Position numbers and translations under genes: made by a program. The notes beneath the pieces are model-generated. The model ran no database searches and was not told where the DNA came from. It saw only the letters and a program-made list of their open reading frames with translations. Positions 38,979 to 48,187 of a DNA stretch of 64,000 bases are shown one piece after another. Every line of letters starts with the position of its first letter. Position 1 is the stretch's first letter. This stretch comes from Glaciimonas sp. PAMC28666 (lineage in GTDB: Bacteria; Pseudomonadota; Gammaproteobacteria; Burkholderiales; Burkholderiaceae_D): positions 4,464,001 through 4,528,000 of the forward strand of contig NZ_CP070304.1 of the NCBI RefSeq assembly GCF_016917355.1, read 5' to 3'.

Positions 38979-39110
38979 GGTCTTTCGCCACAGCGCGGTT
39001 GAAATAACGTGCTGAGCCATGGTGGGGCAGTTGATTCAGCTGCCGTCTACGATAATAAGTGTCAATACTTGTCCTGCCACCTCGATGTATTTAAAACGAC
39101 TCAATTTTCC

Positions 39111-40121
39111 ATGCAAACTCTTCATATCAGTATTTACGTTCTTGCTTTCCTGGTCGCGTTAGCCCTGGTGTTCGATTTTATGAACGGCTTTCATGACGCA
39201 GCGAATGCTATTGCCACGGTGGTCTCCACCGGTGTCTTGAAGCCTCAGCAGGCCGTCGCTATGGCCGCGGTGTTCAACTTTGTAGCGATTGCCGTGTTCC
39301 AGTTGCACGTCGCTGCCACAGTAGGGAAAGGTACCATTCACGCGGAAGTAGTCGACCATTACGTCGTTTTCGGTGCACTCATCGGTGCGATCTGCTGGAA
39401 TATTTTAACTTGGTACTACGGTATTCCTTCGTCCTCTTCACATGCTCTGATCGGCGGTTTGGTTGGTGCTGCAGTGGCGAAAGCCGGTACCGGCGCATTG
39501 ATCTCTTCCGGCCTGATCAAAACAATCGCTTTTATTGTCTTATCGCCATTGCTCGGATTTGTTTTCGGCTCAATCATGATGGTACTGGTGTCGTGGATTT
39601 TTGTTCGGTCGACGCCGCGTAAGATCGATAAGTGGTTTAGACGCCTGCAACTGGTGTCTGCATCGATGTATAGCCTGGGTCACGGCGGTAACGATGCCCA
39701 GAAAACTATTGGCGTCATCTGGATGTTGTTGATTGCTGCCGGGGTATCAAATGGTGCCGATTCGTTGCCGCCCTGGTGGGTGATTCTGTCCTGTTATAGT
39801 GCCATCAGTCTGGGCACATTATTCGGTGGCTGGCGTATCGTCAAAACCATGGGACAAAAGATCACCAAGTTAAAACCGGTCGGCGGGTTCTGCGCTGAAA
39901 CGGGGGGCGCGATTACTTTATTTATGGCCACTATCCTGGGCGTGCCAGTGTCGACGACACACACAATCACCGGTGCGATTGTCGGGGTCGGTGCTTCGCG
40001 CAAGATGTCGGCGGTACGATGGGGCGTTGCTAGTAACATTGTCTGGGCGTGGATTTTTACGATTCCAGCTTCGGCATTTATTGCGGCAATTGCCTGGTGG
40101 GTCGGTAAGCAATTTTTGTAA
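39111..40121 (+). CDS. pit: Inorganic phosphate transporter PiT family
   Basis: Pit is a low-affinity proton-coupled phosphate (metal-phosphate) permease of the inner membrane. From ATG 39111 it has 336 residues with about ten membrane helices. The two inverted signature repeats are visible: FMNGFHDAANAIATVVSTG near residue 22 and GHGGNDAQKTIGV near 188. PSSSSHALIGGLVG and PVSTTHTITGAIVGVG are the matching second halves. In-frame upstream codons from 39009 would add 34 non-conserved polar residues. It pairs with the DUF47 gene. PhoBR in this window could regulate it, but no Pho box was identified. Confidence 0.93.
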   Translation: MQTLHISIYVLAFLVALALVFDFMNGFHDAANAIATVVSTGVLKPQQAVAMAAVFNFVAIAVFQLHVAATVGKGTIHAEVVDHYVVFGALIGAICWNILTWYYGIPSSSSHALIGGLVGAAVAKAGTGALISSGLIKTIAFIVLSPLLGFVFGSIMMVLVSWIFVRSTPRKIDKWFRRLQLVSASMYSLGHGGNDAQKTIGVIWMLLIAAGVSNGADSLPPWWVILSCYSAISLGTLFGGWRIVKTMGQKITKLKPVGGFCAETGGAITLFMATILGVPVSTTHTITGAIVGVGASRKMSAVRWGVASNIVWAWIFTIPASAFIAAIAWWVGKQFL

Positions 40122-40156
40122 TTTGTGGTTGATGGCGAAATTTTCGCTGCAACGGT

Positions 40157-40191
40157 ACGGGCCATACAACATAATTTGTATGGCCCGTTTC
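40157..40191 (+). terminator. Stem-loop terminator of pit
   Basis: ACGGGCCATACAA (40157-40169) pairs with TTGTATGGCCCGT (40176-40188) as a perfect 13-base stem with a 6-base loop. The T run is short (TTT, then CCGTTT). Confidence 0.65.
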
Positions 40192-40315
40192 CGTTTACGA
40201 CGGCTTTTTAGTTGGTATTGTTCGCGGAAAGTTACGATAAAAAGTGTCAACGTATTTCAGGATGGGTCATACCCGTAATTAAAAGCAATAGAATTAAAAG
40301 CAGTCAATAATCGAT

Positions 40316-40336
40316 AATTAAGAATTAAGAATTAAG
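40316..40336. repeat. Three tandem AATTAAG heptamers
   Basis: AATTAAG is repeated exactly three times, just before the tautomerase 3' end. It is AT-rich and probably slippage-born; no role is evident. Confidence 0.7.
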
Positions 40337-40342
40337 AATCAA

Positions 40343-40792
40343 TTAATTACTCCCAAGATAATCGGTGCTTTGCATATACTCCCGATCCTCCGTGGGAAGA
40401 GCATCGGTCCAGACCGCCTCTTCTCCCGGTTGCGGAAGAACGTGACCGAATTCGACCATCAGGTCGGGCGGCAAGTCCGATACGTACACCCATATATACC
40501 GCCGATGCAGTGATGCGGCCTCCGCCACGGCGGCGACTAACTTTTCGATCAGCACTTTTTTTATGTCCAGGCTGCGCGCCCGTATAACTCCGTGAATGAA
40601 TAGATGATTTGCTCGCAATGGACGGCCGCCAAGGTAGTAGTCTTCTGATAATTTTTCGGTGAACAAAATTTGTGCAAAGAAGTTATCGGCACCAGTCACT
40701 TCGCTGTGCGTACGGGTGATAGCTTGCGCGATGCGTGCTTTTGTTGCGGCAGTAAGGCAGTTTTCGGACGTATAAACCTGATAGGTCGGCAT
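40343..40792 (-). CDS. Tautomerase-superfamily protein
   Basis: This 149-residue protein starts MPTYQVYTSENCL, so Pro would be the N-terminal residue after Met removal. Pro1 is the catalytic base of the tautomerase superfamily. The LTAATKARIAQAITRTHSEVTG segment and VYVSDLPPDLMVEFGHVLPQPGEE fit the long, cis-CaaD-like/Tautomerase_3 group. The physiological substrate is unknown. ATG 40792 has AGGAG seven bases upstream. A longer frame would add 29 residues and bury the catalytic Pro, so it is rejected. The gene stands alone. Confidence 0.82.
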   Translation of the reverse strand: MPTYQVYTSENCLTAATKARIAQAITRTHSEVTGADNFFAQILFTEKLSEDYYLGGRPLRANHLFIHGVIRARSLDIKKVLIEKLVAAVAEAASLHRRYIWVYVSDLPPDLMVEFGHVLPQPGEEAVWTDALPTEDREYMQSTDYLGSN

Positions 40793-41252
40793 GATGCTTC
40801 TCCTGAACATTAGACAATCCTGATGGCGGTAAATATGGATTGGCGCCGGAGAGCCTTGGTCTGACTCAATAGACACCATTTCAAGTATAAACCGGCTCCA
40901 ATAATCCGGTTAGCCCAGAAAGGGCGGTGAAAGTAGGGGACCGTAAGTTATAAGTGGTCCCTAACCGCTAACCGCTAAATACGCGGGATTCTTCAAACCA
41001 GCTTTAGGTGACTGTTTTTTACCGATAGGAAGTTGCCATGCAGCTGAGACCGGAGGCGCTGCAGTCATGGAGCGCGCGGGTCAATCCATCCAAGCCCTTG
41101 CGGGCTCGTGATTGTTTCTATGGTGCTACAATAAAAACTGAGAAATACAGCTTTCGTTCACGTAGATAGGTCGCGTGCTATCGACACATCAAGCGTTGGA
41201 GACTTTTCCAAACAAAAAATAAACCGTAAATTTTAAGCACAGGAAAAAATAT
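40793..41252. other. Intergenic region, tautomerase to aldo/keto reductase
   Basis: No gene is seen. Between 40934 and 40963 an imperfect inverted repeat (TAGGGGACC/GGTCCCTA) occurs, followed by two copies of CCGCTAA. Both are short and of unknown meaning. Confidence 0.4.
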
Positions 41253-42275
41253 ATGGAACATAGACGACTCGGTAAATCAGGCCTTCGGGTGCCCGCGCTA
41301 AGCTTCGGCACGGCGACGTTTGGCGGCAGCAATGACTTTTTTAAGGCATGGGGAAGCACGGACGCACGCGGCGCGGAGCGACTTATCGATGTGTGTCTGG
41401 AACATGGGGTGTCAATGTTCGATACCGCCGATGTTTATTCCGATGGAATGTCGGAGCAGATTCTGGGTGAGGCAATTAAAGGCAAGCGTGGGCAGCTTCT
41501 GATTTCTACCAAAGCCACCTTTCCAATGGGTGAAGGGGCCAATGACTTCGGTTCATCACGTCAGCATCTGATAGAAGCGGTGGAGGGCTCATTGAAACGG
41601 CTCGGCACCGATCATATCGACTTGCTCCAGCTGCACGGGCAAGACAACAATACGCCGGTAGAAGAAACCATGGCGACGCTGGATCAGCTTGTGCGGTCAG
41701 GGAAGGTCCGCTATGTTGGCGGGTCGAATTTTTCTGGTTGGCACATGATGAAGTCGCTTGCGGTATCCGAACGCTACGGTTATCAACGCCATGTCGCGCA
41801 CCAGGTTTATTATTCACTGCTTAATCGCGACTATGAATGGGAGTTGATGCCGCTCGGTGTCGATCAGGGTATTGGTGCGTTGATCTGGAGTCCACTGGGC
41901 TGGGGCAAACTGACCGGCAAAATTCGCCGTGATCAACCAGCCAAACCGGGTACCCGCGCGCATGATATCGCTGGGACCGGTCCCTATTTCGAAGAGGAGC
42001 GACTATTCAAAATTGTCGACGCGCTCGATCTTGTTGCAGCTCAGACGGGGAAAACTATTCCGCAGGTAGCGCTGAACTGGCTCCTGCAACGCGACACGGT
42101 CTCCAGCGTCATCATCGGCGCGCGCGACGAAAAACAATTGATCGAAAATATCGGTGCCACCGGTTGGAACCTTAGTGTTGAACAGGTGGCAGCGCTGGAT
42201 CTTGCAAGCGATGTGTCGCCAGCCTATCCGGTGTGGCATCAACAGGGCTTTCCTATGCTAAACGAACGTGGTTAA
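41253..42275 (+). CDS. Aldo/keto reductase
   Basis: This 340-residue TIM-barrel oxidoreductase uses NADPH to reduce aldehydes or ketones. The catalytic tetrad is visible: Asp in FDTADVYSDG and Tyr in the same segment, Lys in ISTKATF, and His in LLQLHGQD. NADPH-binding segments are VGGSNFSGW, WSPLGWGKLTG and VIIGARDEKQL. It resembles the AKR groups that include YajO/MocA-like enzymes, with unknown natural substrate. It stands alone and is followed by a bidirectional terminator shared with emrB. Confidence 0.87.
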   Translation: MEHRRLGKSGLRVPALSFGTATFGGSNDFFKAWGSTDARGAERLIDVCLEHGVSMFDTADVYSDGMSEQILGEAIKGKRGQLLISTKATFPMGEGANDFGSSRQHLIEAVEGSLKRLGTDHIDLLQLHGQDNNTPVEETMATLDQLVRSGKVRYVGGSNFSGWHMMKSLAVSERYGYQRHVAHQVYYSLLNRDYEWELMPLGVDQGIGALIWSPLGWGKLTGKIRRDQPAKPGTRAHDIAGTGPYFEEERLFKIVDALDLVAAQTGKTIPQVALNWLLQRDTVSSVIIGARDEKQLIENIGATGWNLSVEQVAALDLASDVSPAYPVWHQQGFPMLNERG

Positions 42276-42410
42276 TCAGGCTTCGCTCATGCAGAGGCCG
42301 TAGCGTCAGATTAGATTTGAATACAGGAAAGCGGCTGTGCTAAAGGATTAAGGCAGCCAGGATACCGGTGACGTTGCTTTTTTTCGGGCTCTGCTTTGCG
42401 CCCAAAACAA

Positions 42411-42450
42411 AAATGGATGGTATGTATTTTAATACACACCATCCATTTTA
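42411..42450. terminator. Bidirectional terminator between akr and emrB
   Basis: AAATGGATGGT (42411-42421) pairs with ACCATCCATTT (42438-42448), extended inward by TGTATT/AATACA with one mismatch. A-rich and T-rich flanks (TTTTATTTTT after) let it work on both strands for two convergent genes. Confidence 0.85.
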
Positions 42451-42509
42451 TTTTTGATTATTCAACATTCGTAACCGCAGGCAATGCGCTCCCCATTAAC
42501 ACTTTCGCG

Positions 42510-44069
42510 TCAATGTGCACCGCCAGCGTCAATCGGCCCAGTCGACCGTATCGGCTTGGTTAACCACACTAATGCCACCAAAAACAAAAACAATACGGCC
42601 GAGATCCAAAAAATGTCCGTCGCTCCCTTTGTGCTAGCTTCAACTGTCATCAATCTATCGATCACGGCATAGGCACCTTGGGGGGACATACCTTGCGCCG
42701 TTAATCCATGTACCGCATCGTTAAAGGCCGGATTCGAAGGTCCGCTATGTTCTGATAGTTGCGAATAATGCAATGCGGTGCGGCGATCCCAAAACGTACT
42801 GGTGATAGAGGTCCCGATTCCACCAAACATAATTCGCACGAAATTTGACAGACCAGCCGCAGCAGGTATCTTGTCGGGCGGCTGACCGGATAAGATAATG
42901 GATGTCAATGGAATAAAGAACATCGCCATCGCAGCACCTTGAATCACAGTGGGGATCATTAACTGCATGGTATCGACATTCTGCGTAAATCCCGAGCGCA
43001 TAAAGAACACCAGTGCAAAAATCAGGAACGCTGCTGACGCGACCCAACGGGCGTCCACTTTTGGTAATATTTTACCGATGAGCGGTGACAAGATAATCGC
43101 AAAAATACCCACTGGTGCCATCACTTCCCCTGCCAATGTAGCAGTGTACCCAAGCTGCGTTTGCAACCATAGCGGCAGAATGACCAGACTACCAAAAAAC
43201 AAACCATAGCCGATCGAGATGGCTATTACGCCGCCGCTGAAGTTGCGACTTTTGAATAGCGATAGATCGACAACCGGATGCTTACTTCCTAGCTCCCAAA
43301 TTACAAAATAGATAAAGGCAATAACCGCGACCGCGGTCAGAATAACGATTTGGCCGGAGTTGAACCAATCAAGTTCTTTGCCTTTATCCAGCATGATTTG
43401 CAACGATCCTACCCAGACCACGAGAAGCCCCAAGCCTACCGCATCGATGGGCAACTTGCGGGTTGCCGACTCCCGCTCTTTATAAATGGACCAGGTTGCC
43501 CAAGCGGCGAAAACACCGATCGGAATATTGATATAAAAAATCCACGGCCAGGTGTAATTATCAGAAATCCATCCTCCCAGCAGCGGCCCCATAATTGGTG
43601 CAACGAGGGTCGTCATTCCCCAAAACGCCAGGGCCATCCCACTTTTTGAGGGCTTATAACTTCCGAGTAATAGCGACTGCGATAACGGGATCATCGGACC
43701 GGCAACTGCACCTTGTAAAACCCGCGCTGCAATCAATACTTCCATGCTCGGCGCCAGACCGCACAGCGTTGATGACAAAATGAATAGGATAATCGAGGTA
43801 ATAAACAGGCGGACCTGACCAAAACGCTGGGTCAGCCAACCAGTCAAGGGTACTGAAATTGCGTTGGCCACCGCAAATGAGGTAATAACCCAAGTGCCTT
43901 GTTGCGGCGATACGCCTAAATCTCCCGAAATTGCGGGAATAGATACGTTTGCAATCGACGAGTCGAGTACGTTCATGAACACGGCTAGCGATAAGGCTAC
44001 CGTGCCAAGAACTAGTTTCCCGCCGGTGAGCGGTTGCAATGGTTGGGGCGGTCGATTAGGGGAACTCAT
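42510..44069 (-). CDS. emrB: DHA2-family multidrug efflux permease EmrB-like
   Basis: This 519-residue inner membrane protein is a 14-helix MFS drug:H+ antiporter. Family motifs are VLDSSIANVSIPAI in the first helix, GWLTQRFGQVRLF (motif A), and RVLQGAVAGPMIPLSQ (motif C-like). It would pump hydrophobic compounds into the EmrA adaptor and then to the outer membrane lipoprotein. It is the last gene of the marR-nodT-emrA-emrB operon. A 188-base gap separates it from emrA, larger than elsewhere in the operon, but I see no gene or clear promoter in it. Confidence 0.92.
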   Translation of the reverse strand: MSSPNRPPQPLQPLTGGKLVLGTVALSLAVFMNVLDSSIANVSIPAISGDLGVSPQQGTWVITSFAVANAISVPLTGWLTQRFGQVRLFITSIILFILSSTLCGLAPSMEVLIAARVLQGAVAGPMIPLSQSLLLGSYKPSKSGMALAFWGMTTLVAPIMGPLLGGWISDNYTWPWIFYINIPIGVFAAWATWSIYKERESATRKLPIDAVGLGLLVVWVGSLQIMLDKGKELDWFNSGQIVILTAVAVIAFIYFVIWELGSKHPVVDLSLFKSRNFSGGVIAISIGYGLFFGSLVILPLWLQTQLGYTATLAGEVMAPVGIFAIILSPLIGKILPKVDARWVASAAFLIFALVFFMRSGFTQNVDTMQLMIPTVIQGAAMAMFFIPLTSIILSGQPPDKIPAAAGLSNFVRIMFGGIGTSITSTFWDRRTALHYSQLSEHSGPSNPAFNDAVHGLTAQGMSPQGAYAVIDRLMTVEASTKGATDIFWISAVLFLFLVALVWLTKPIRSTGPIDAGGAH

Positions 44070-44257
44070 GCGTGCATTCCGGTTCGATTATCAGACTTCT
44101 TTCGGAACCTGCTGCGCTTCGCTTCATACTGCATTGCGCGGTGATTCATAAAGGAGTTTTTGTACAAAATATGCCATGAACATGATGAGACCTGATTACA
44201 TTCAGTGTTCCAGCGATGTCCACGGCGGCAGATATTGACTTTTTTATTGCGTATAGT

Positions 44258-45505
44258 TTAATGCGCGGCAATCACGTTGTTCGGTGCATTGTTTGCAGCA
44301 ATAATCCCGCTGATAATTGCATCAGCCTCTTCGCCCGATTTGTCGAATACCTCTGTTTTATAAGCAGGAACAGTGCGGGCTGCAGAACCTGCCGTCAGCG
44401 AAGTTCCTCCCGTTTTGGCGATGTCGACTTTGACATCCATCGAAACCCCTATCCGCAGCGGATGGGTTTCAAGATCTTTAGGATCAAGCGTTATACGCAC
44501 AGGGATACGCTGCACAATTTTGATCCAGTTGCCGCTAGCATTTTGTGCCGGTAACAATGCGAAGGCAGAACCAGTGCCAGCCGCAAGTCCTAACACTGAG
44601 CCGTGATATTCAACCTTCGAACCGTACAAATCCGACACCAGTGTCACCGGCTGGCCGATACGCATGTTGGAGATTTGCACTTCCTTGAAGTTGGCATCAA
44701 CCCACAATGAATTGAGTGGGACGATGGATAATAATGTCGTACCAGCTGCGACCCGTTGCCCTACCTGGACTGAACGTTTTGCAACGTAACCAGTGATCGG
44801 TGCTGGCAATGTGGTACGCGCGAAATTTAGGTACATATTGCGAACCTGAGCCGCCGCGTGCAACACATTTGGATGTTGCGCTACCGTGGTCTTGTCGGTC
44901 AATACGCGATTGGAGGCGAGTTGTTCACTCGTTGCCAGCAGAGCTGCATCCGCAGCCTGTAATGCAACCTTGGCATGTTCCAATTCTTCCTTCGACACTG
45001 CACCCGTCGTGATCAATTGCTGACGGCGCGCTAAGTCGGCGCGGGCTTTTTCCACTTCTGCTCGACGTGCGGTGACGTTTGCGTTCAACGCACTATTATT
45101 GACAAAAAGTGTGCGTACTTCCCGCACCGTTTGGGCAAGCTGCGCTTCTGCCTGATCGAGTGCAACTTTCGCGTCGGCTTGATCGAGTTTGATGAGGGGA
45201 ACACCAGCCGTAACCAATTCGGTATCGTCAGCATTGATCGCAATTACTGTACCGCTAACCTGAGGTGTTACCTGAACCACGTTGCCGGAGACATATGCGT
45301 CATCGGTGCTTTCGAAATGACGGGCGAATATCATCCACCAAATGCCGTACGCGATCAATCCAATGATCAGGAGTGCGGTGAACGCAATGAGAAGTCCACG
45401 GCGCTTGCCTTTGGTCTCAATAGGTTGTTCGACGTCGGGTACGCCTGCGCTGGCAGGAGGTGCAGCATTGTTAGGATCTTGAGGTGTTTGATTAGGTGTA
45501 TTCAT
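44258..45505 (-). CDS. emrA: Membrane-fusion protein EmrA-like
   Basis: This 415-residue HlyD-family adaptor has a single membrane anchor near residues 35-58 after a Pro/Asn-rich N-terminus. The biotinyl-lipoyl half appears as ESTDDAYVSGNVVQVTPQVS and VTAGVPLIKLD, with two long helices between (85-190) rich in Ala, Gln and Glu. The beta-barrel has LPAPITGYVAKRSVQVGQRV. It links EmrB to the outer membrane channel. Its start overlaps the stop of the outer membrane lipoprotein gene as ATGA, so translation is coupled. Confidence 0.93.
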   Translation of the reverse strand: MNTPNQTPQDPNNAAPPASAGVPDVEQPIETKGKRRGLLIAFTALLIIGLIAYGIWWMIFARHFESTDDAYVSGNVVQVTPQVSGTVIAINADDTELVTAGVPLIKLDQADAKVALDQAEAQLAQTVREVRTLFVNNSALNANVTARRAEVEKARADLARRQQLITTGAVSKEELEHAKVALQAADAALLATSEQLASNRVLTDKTTVAQHPNVLHAAAQVRNMYLNFARTTLPAPITGYVAKRSVQVGQRVAAGTTLLSIVPLNSLWVDANFKEVQISNMRIGQPVTLVSDLYGSKVEYHGSVLGLAAGTGSAFALLPAQNASGNWIKIVQRIPVRITLDPKDLETHPLRIGVSMDVKVDIAKTGGTSLTAGSAARTVPAYKTEVFDKSGEEADAIISGIIAANNAPNNVIAAH

Positions 45506-47013
45506 GACGCTGCATTCGCAAGAGGTGGACGGTTTGACAATGGGTTATTGTCGCTGCTTTTTTTTGTATCGGGAGCGCTGTTTGTCGCCGGAGTTAGTCC
45601 TTCAGTGCCGGCATCGAAGCCGCCACCTAACGACCTGATCAGACCTATTCTCAAATCGGCGCGGCGAGCACGTGTATCGAGCTCCAGTTTGCGCTGTGAG
45701 AGATAGGTAATTTGAGTGGCTACAACCTGAAGCATGTTGGCGGTGCCAACTTGTTGACGTTGCTGTGCCAGCTTCATAGCGCGTTCCGCAGCCTGGGTTG
45801 CCGCTTCCTGATTTGTTTTTACAATTTCAGCGGCCCGCAAGGACTGCACCTGATCCGAGACTTCATGTAATGCATCGGTAAGTGCCTTGTTATAGGTCGC
45901 AACTGCGCCATCGTAGGCGGCGACGCGACCTTTCAACTGCGCACGTAACGCGCCTCCTTCAAATATGGGCAAATGAATGGCGGGTCCGATACCATTGACC
46001 ATACTACTTTTGCTGAGAAAGTTGGTCCAGCCCAGACTTGATAATCCGATCATTGCCGACAAATTGACGTTCGGGTAGAACTCCGTTTTCGCCACTTTGA
46101 TATCGCTTTGTGCGGCTTCGACCTGCCAGCGCGCAGCCACGATATCGGCGCGGCGCCCTAGTAAGCCCATCGGTAACTGATCGGGAAGGGCAATAGCGAT
46201 TTCGGCAGGAAGAGTAGGCTGGGGGATACGTAAACCACGATCCGGTCCCTGACCTAGCAGCGCTGCTAACTGATTGCGGGTTAAGGCGATGGCCTCAATC
46301 CATTGCGCCTGATCGTTGCGTAGAGTCGCAACCTGTAAACGACTTTGTTGATTGTCGCTCTGGGTGTCAAGTCCGGCCCTAAAGCGTTGTTCAGTCAAAC
46401 GGTCCAGTTGATCACGCAACGTTAATTGTTGATTACTTAAATCCAGCTGTGCATATTGTCGTGCTAATTGAATCCATGCCTTAGCAACGGCGGTGGTCAG
46501 CATAAGACGTGAGGCGTAATGTTCAGCTTCTGCGGCTTTGCTTTGTGACAGCGCAGACCGTAATTCCGCGCCATGCTTGTCCCAAAAGTCGAGGTCGTAA
46601 GAAAAGTTCAGTGCTAATTCATTATCTGTCACATACTCGCCGCCAAAAGGAGGCGGATAAATGCTGTTTTCGGTAAAGCGTTGGCGGGTGGTAGAAAAGC
46701 TGGCCCCAACCTGAGGCTTGGAACTTGCGCCCGCTGCTTCAACCATTGCACGCGCCGCGGCGACGCGGGATGCTGCGACCTGCAAGTCTGGGTTCGCGGC
46801 CAGGGCCTCGTCCGTTAATTCTTGCAGCGGAGCGCCACCGATTCTGGTCACCCACGAAGCGTCAGGCCATTGCCCCCCTTGATTCGGTAGCGACGTTGCG
46901 GTGGCGTAATCGGCAGCTGTATTCGAGTGAGCGCTGGTTTGAATGCCGCTCATATTGGCGCAAGCCGATAAAAGGATAGCGACGGCGCATATAGCGAAGC
47001 GCTGCATAGGCAT
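45502..47013 (-). CDS. NodT-family outer membrane efflux lipoprotein
   Basis: This TolC-like channel protein completes the tripartite pump. From ATG 47013 it has a short lipoprotein signal with the lipobox LLSAC, so the mature protein is lipidated at Cys. The two repeated outer membrane factor domains follow, with QLARQYAQLDLSNQQLTLRDQ, RRADIVAARWQVEAAQSDI and VKTNQEAATQAAERAMKLAQ as typical helices. In-frame ATGs at 47055 and 47094 and a start at 47202 give longer N-termini. None has a clear ribosome site, and 47013 gives the most normal lipoprotein signal. It is coupled to emrA by a 4-base overlap. Confidence 0.88.
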   Translation of the reverse strand: MPMQRFAICAVAILLSACANMSGIQTSAHSNTAADYATATSLPNQGGQWPDASWVTRIGGAPLQELTDEALAANPDLQVAASRVAAARAMVEAAGASSKPQVGASFSTTRQRFTENSIYPPPFGGEYVTDNELALNFSYDLDFWDKHGAELRSALSQSKAAEAEHYASRLMLTTAVAKAWIQLARQYAQLDLSNQQLTLRDQLDRLTEQRFRAGLDTQSDNQQSRLQVATLRNDQAQWIEAIALTRNQLAALLGQGPDRGLRIPQPTLPAEIAIALPDQLPMGLLGRRADIVAARWQVEAAQSDIKVAKTEFYPNVNLSAMIGLSSLGWTNFLSKSSMVNGIGPAIHLPIFEGGALRAQLKGRVAAYDGAVATYNKALTDALHEVSDQVQSLRAAEIVKTNQEAATQAAERAMKLAQQRQQVGTANMLQVVATQITYLSQRKLELDTRARRADLRIGLIRSLGGGFDAGTEGLTPATNSAPDTKKSSDNNPLSNRPPLANAAS

Positions 47014-47161
47014 GAAAGGTAATGCGGTTCGGGGAGAAGAAGGAAATGTATTCATTGGAATGATTGGTTTCGCGGCATTCGTTGATGATGGCATGTTATC
47101 GAAGTAGTTCCTAAAGGCAGTCGCGCACGCGATAATGATCGGACTGAAATTTGTTGTCTGG

Positions 47162-47650
47162 TCAACGAATTTTAATGGGTTGGTGCTGTGAATTATTCGC
47201 AATCACGCGTCGTAAGAGAGATTTTAGGAAACCAATCTCTTCTGCACTGAAACCCGCAAAATGTTGATTTAACACGGCGCAAAAAACCAATGGTATTTTT
47301 TTGGCAAGTTCTGCGCCATCAGCGGTGAGCCCGAGTTTTACAAGGCGCCGGTCTTGCGGGCAGGGCTCCCGTAATATCAGCCCACGGGCGCTTAATCTAT
47401 CAATCATGCGCTTCATGGACGCCCCATCGGTGTATGTTTCCCGCGATAAGTCTGCAGCAGTTGAGTATTTGCCAGTCGAGAGCATCAATAAGATAGCTCC
47501 CTGAGTGTGCGTGATGCCGAATTCGCTCAGTAAGTCATCCGAGCTCTTCATGAGCATGGTGCGTGAGCGAGCCAATAAATAGCCGATACTATCGTCCATT
47601 TGATAATTTTCTATTGCGAAGAGGGGAGCTGAGTTATCGGAATTTGACAC
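47162..47650 (-). CDS. MarR-family transcriptional regulator
   Basis: This 162-residue winged-helix repressor has the MarR fold: FGITHTQGAILLMLS, the recognition region STAADLSRETYTDGASMKRMIDRL, the wing LILREPCPQDRRLVKLGLTADG and the C-terminal dimer helix. It is the first gene of the efflux operon and most likely represses it until a phenolic or other ligand binds. The GTG at 47650 is chosen by length; ATG 47599 (MDDSIGYLL) is possible. Neither has a strong ribosome site. A 12-base palindrome lies 20 bases upstream at 47670-47681, next to a TATAAT. Confidence 0.88.
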   Translation of the reverse strand: MSNSDNSAPLFAIENYQMDDSIGYLLARSRTMLMKSSDDLLSEFGITHTQGAILLMLSTGKYSTAADLSRETYTDGASMKRMIDRLSARGLILREPCPQDRRLVKLGLTADGAELAKKIPLVFCAVLNQHFAGFSAEEIGFLKSLLRRVIANNSQHQPIKIR

Positions 47651-47669
47651 GTAAGTTCTTAATTAATCA

Positions 47670-47688
47670 TTGCCTAGGCAAGATTATA
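47670..47688 (-). promoter_or_regulatory. marR promoter -10 and palindromic operator
   Basis: TTGCCTAGGCAA (47670-47681) is a perfect palindrome. On the minus strand it follows directly after a TATAAT -10 (complement of 47683-47688), so it covers the expected transcription start. A MarR-type repressor bound here would block the efflux operon. No good -35 was found. Confidence 0.55.
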
Positions 47689-48187
47689 TAGGAGTTTAAA
47701 AAAACTCGCAGGAAGATGTAAGGACGCAAAACACGATAAAAATGCGGCGTCGCAATCTTGCCCGCGCCAGTCGAGGGCGATCCTGTCGCACGTTGTTTTT
47801 TTGCCTCAAAAATTAGAATACAAATTCCAAACATTCTGTACCTCTATTACGGAAACGTTTCTTTTTTAAAACTTTATTTTAAATTTTTCAGTTTTTGTCC
47901 CAATGAAAAATATTTCTTGCATGCACCAAAATAGGACGATGATTGCCGTTAAGATAACATTTAACAATAAGCTCCCATTAGGCACTAACGCACCAGGTCC
48001 GCACCATCTTGGGAGAATTCGGTTCAATATGGTACTTCAGTCAAACCTGCATAAAGTTAAAGCTCTCGGCGAGAAAAGCTAATAGCTTCGGATAACCACA
48101 TCCGGCCAAAAACCGTATAAATTATTTATAAAACAAACGTTCCTTCTCGGCAATATAACTGTTAATCTTAAAAATTCACGGTCCTGA
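47689..48187. other. AT-rich intergenic region, marR to the sigma-54 activator
   Basis: About 500 bases without a supported gene. The part 47820-48180 is AT-rich and must carry the promoter of the downstream activator. I found no convincing -24/-12 (sigma-54) promoter there. Confidence 0.45.

Noticed and set aside
40316-40336. AATTAAG triplet repeat as a CRISPR-like or regulatory array
   Set aside because: There are no spacers, only three short AT-rich units; slippage is the simplest explanation.
47689-48187. Sigma-54 (-24/-12) promoter before the SfnR-like gene
   Set aside because: No GG-N10-GC pair in a proper context was found by eye.
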